Assembly: GCF_900128975.1 (NCBI RefSeq)
Contig: NZ_FQVC01000007.1
Span: forward strand, 1 to 64,000
DNA length: 64,000 bases
Origin: Devosia limi DSM 17137
GTDB lineage: Bacteria; Pseudomonadota; Alphaproteobacteria; Rhizobiales; Devosiaceae
Reading direction: 5' to 3'
Part shown: positions 63,763 through 64,000 of the stretch, in pieces
Numbering within the stretch: the stretch's first letter is position 1
Layout: the number at the start of each line of letters is the position of its first letter
The notes under the pieces: model-generated
What the model was told of the DNA's origin: nothing
Seen by the model: the letters and a program-made list of their open reading frames with translations, nothing else
Database searches by the model: none
Made by a program: the position numbers and the translations under genes

Positions 63763-64000
63763 TCAGATCCAGTAAGGCGCAACGCCATAATAGTCATGGA
63801 CGCGGCGGCCATTTTCCTGGTTCCAGTAGGCGTCGTCTTCACGATCGTATTTCGGAGCGCCTTCAAGCTGTTCCTTGGTAATGTCGACCCGGTAGCCGCC
63901 GAGGCTCTCGTCGTAATTGAGCTTGGACCAGGGCAGCGGATAATGATCGTTGCCGATGCCGAGGAAGCCGCCGAAGCTGAGAACGGCATAAGAGACCTTG
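63763..64000 (-). CDS. PRC-barrel domain protein, C-terminal part
   Basis: The last 79 codons of a minus-strand gene whose start is right of the window. Visible: KVSYAVLSFGGFLGIGNDHY, PLPWSKLNYDESLGGYRVDI and TKEQLEGAPKY, the classic PRC-barrel pattern, then a tail rich in aromatic and charged residues (DDAYWNQENGRRVHDYYGVAPYWI). Proteins of this type are common, often stress-related, in Hyphomicrobiales; function unknown. Followed by a strong terminator. Confidence 0.9.
   Translation of the reverse strand, partial: KVSYAVLSFGGFLGIGNDHYPLPWSKLNYDESLGGYRVDITKEQLEGAPKYDREDDAYWNQENGRRVHDYYGVAPYWI

Overview
The window is high-GC, densely coded DNA from an alphaproteobacterium of the order Hyphomicrobiales, most likely Devosia or a close relative. 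The grounds are the gene content and order: a murA / DUF2948 / hisD / UPF0262 / LMW-phosphatase / infA / maf / yacG / tRNA-Phe block, an Mrp ATPase without its CxxC motif, and a circularly permuted ATP-grasp / alpha-E / transglutaminase cassette. The taxonomic call is inference from families, not from a search. Most of the window is chromosomal housekeeping and solute-uptake DNA. No phage, transposase or CRISPR array was seen.

Layout. 1-2340: 3' part of a long acidic PAS-domain protein shaped like a histidine kinase but lacking the phospho-accepting His. 2450-5422: iron(III) uptake genes fbpA-fbpB, without an ATPase gene. 5613-10628: a complete peptide/opine-type ABC importer. 10828-13970 (-): alpha-glucosidase and beta-glucosidase behind an 18-bp perfect palindromic operator. 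14091-19047 (-): Mrp/ApbC, transaldolase, aromatic/aspartate aminotransferase and the ETF alpha/beta pair. 19251-21826 (+): M20 amidohydrolase, AbrB-type membrane protein, small secreted protein. 21936-25807: second alpha-glucosidase, GNAT, cupin, a hypothetical and a 2-hydroxyacid dehydrogenase. 25974-29220 (+): the ATP-grasp / alpha-E / transglutaminase cassette. 29330-36920: AEC transporter, glpD-glpK, CAP-domain lipoprotein, APH(6)-like kinase, a 58-aa membrane protein and uxaC.

37370-44045 is a tricarboxylate-type regulation and uptake locus: a TctD-like response regulator, a TctE-like sensor kinase fused to a complete periplasmic solute-binding domain, and convergent tctCBA. 44192-47088 holds a GAF-GGDEF-EAL protein and small proteins. 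47418-58127 is the conserved tRNA-Phe/yacG/maf/infA/hisD/murA block. It is split between DUF2948 and murA by about 5 kb that contain a mosaic of repeats and an oppositely oriented, translationally coupled tetR-hlyD-ABC efflux operon. 58261-64000 has tRNA-Thr, a GT61 glycosyltransferase in AT-richer DNA, a hydrolase, two methyltransferases, a LuxR-type regulator and the end of a PRC-barrel gene.

Three families of extragenic palindromic repeats recur between genes. The items most worth following are the kinase-binding-protein fusion (38072-40534), the Cys-less transglutaminase in the ATP-grasp cassette, a near-identical TetR-type operator shared by the efflux operon and the distant GT61 gene, the UPF0262-phosphatase fusion, and the pseudo-kinase at the left edge. 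Three small genes (35244-35420, 46597-46740, 57963-58127) are shorter than a common 60-residue gene-calling cutoff.
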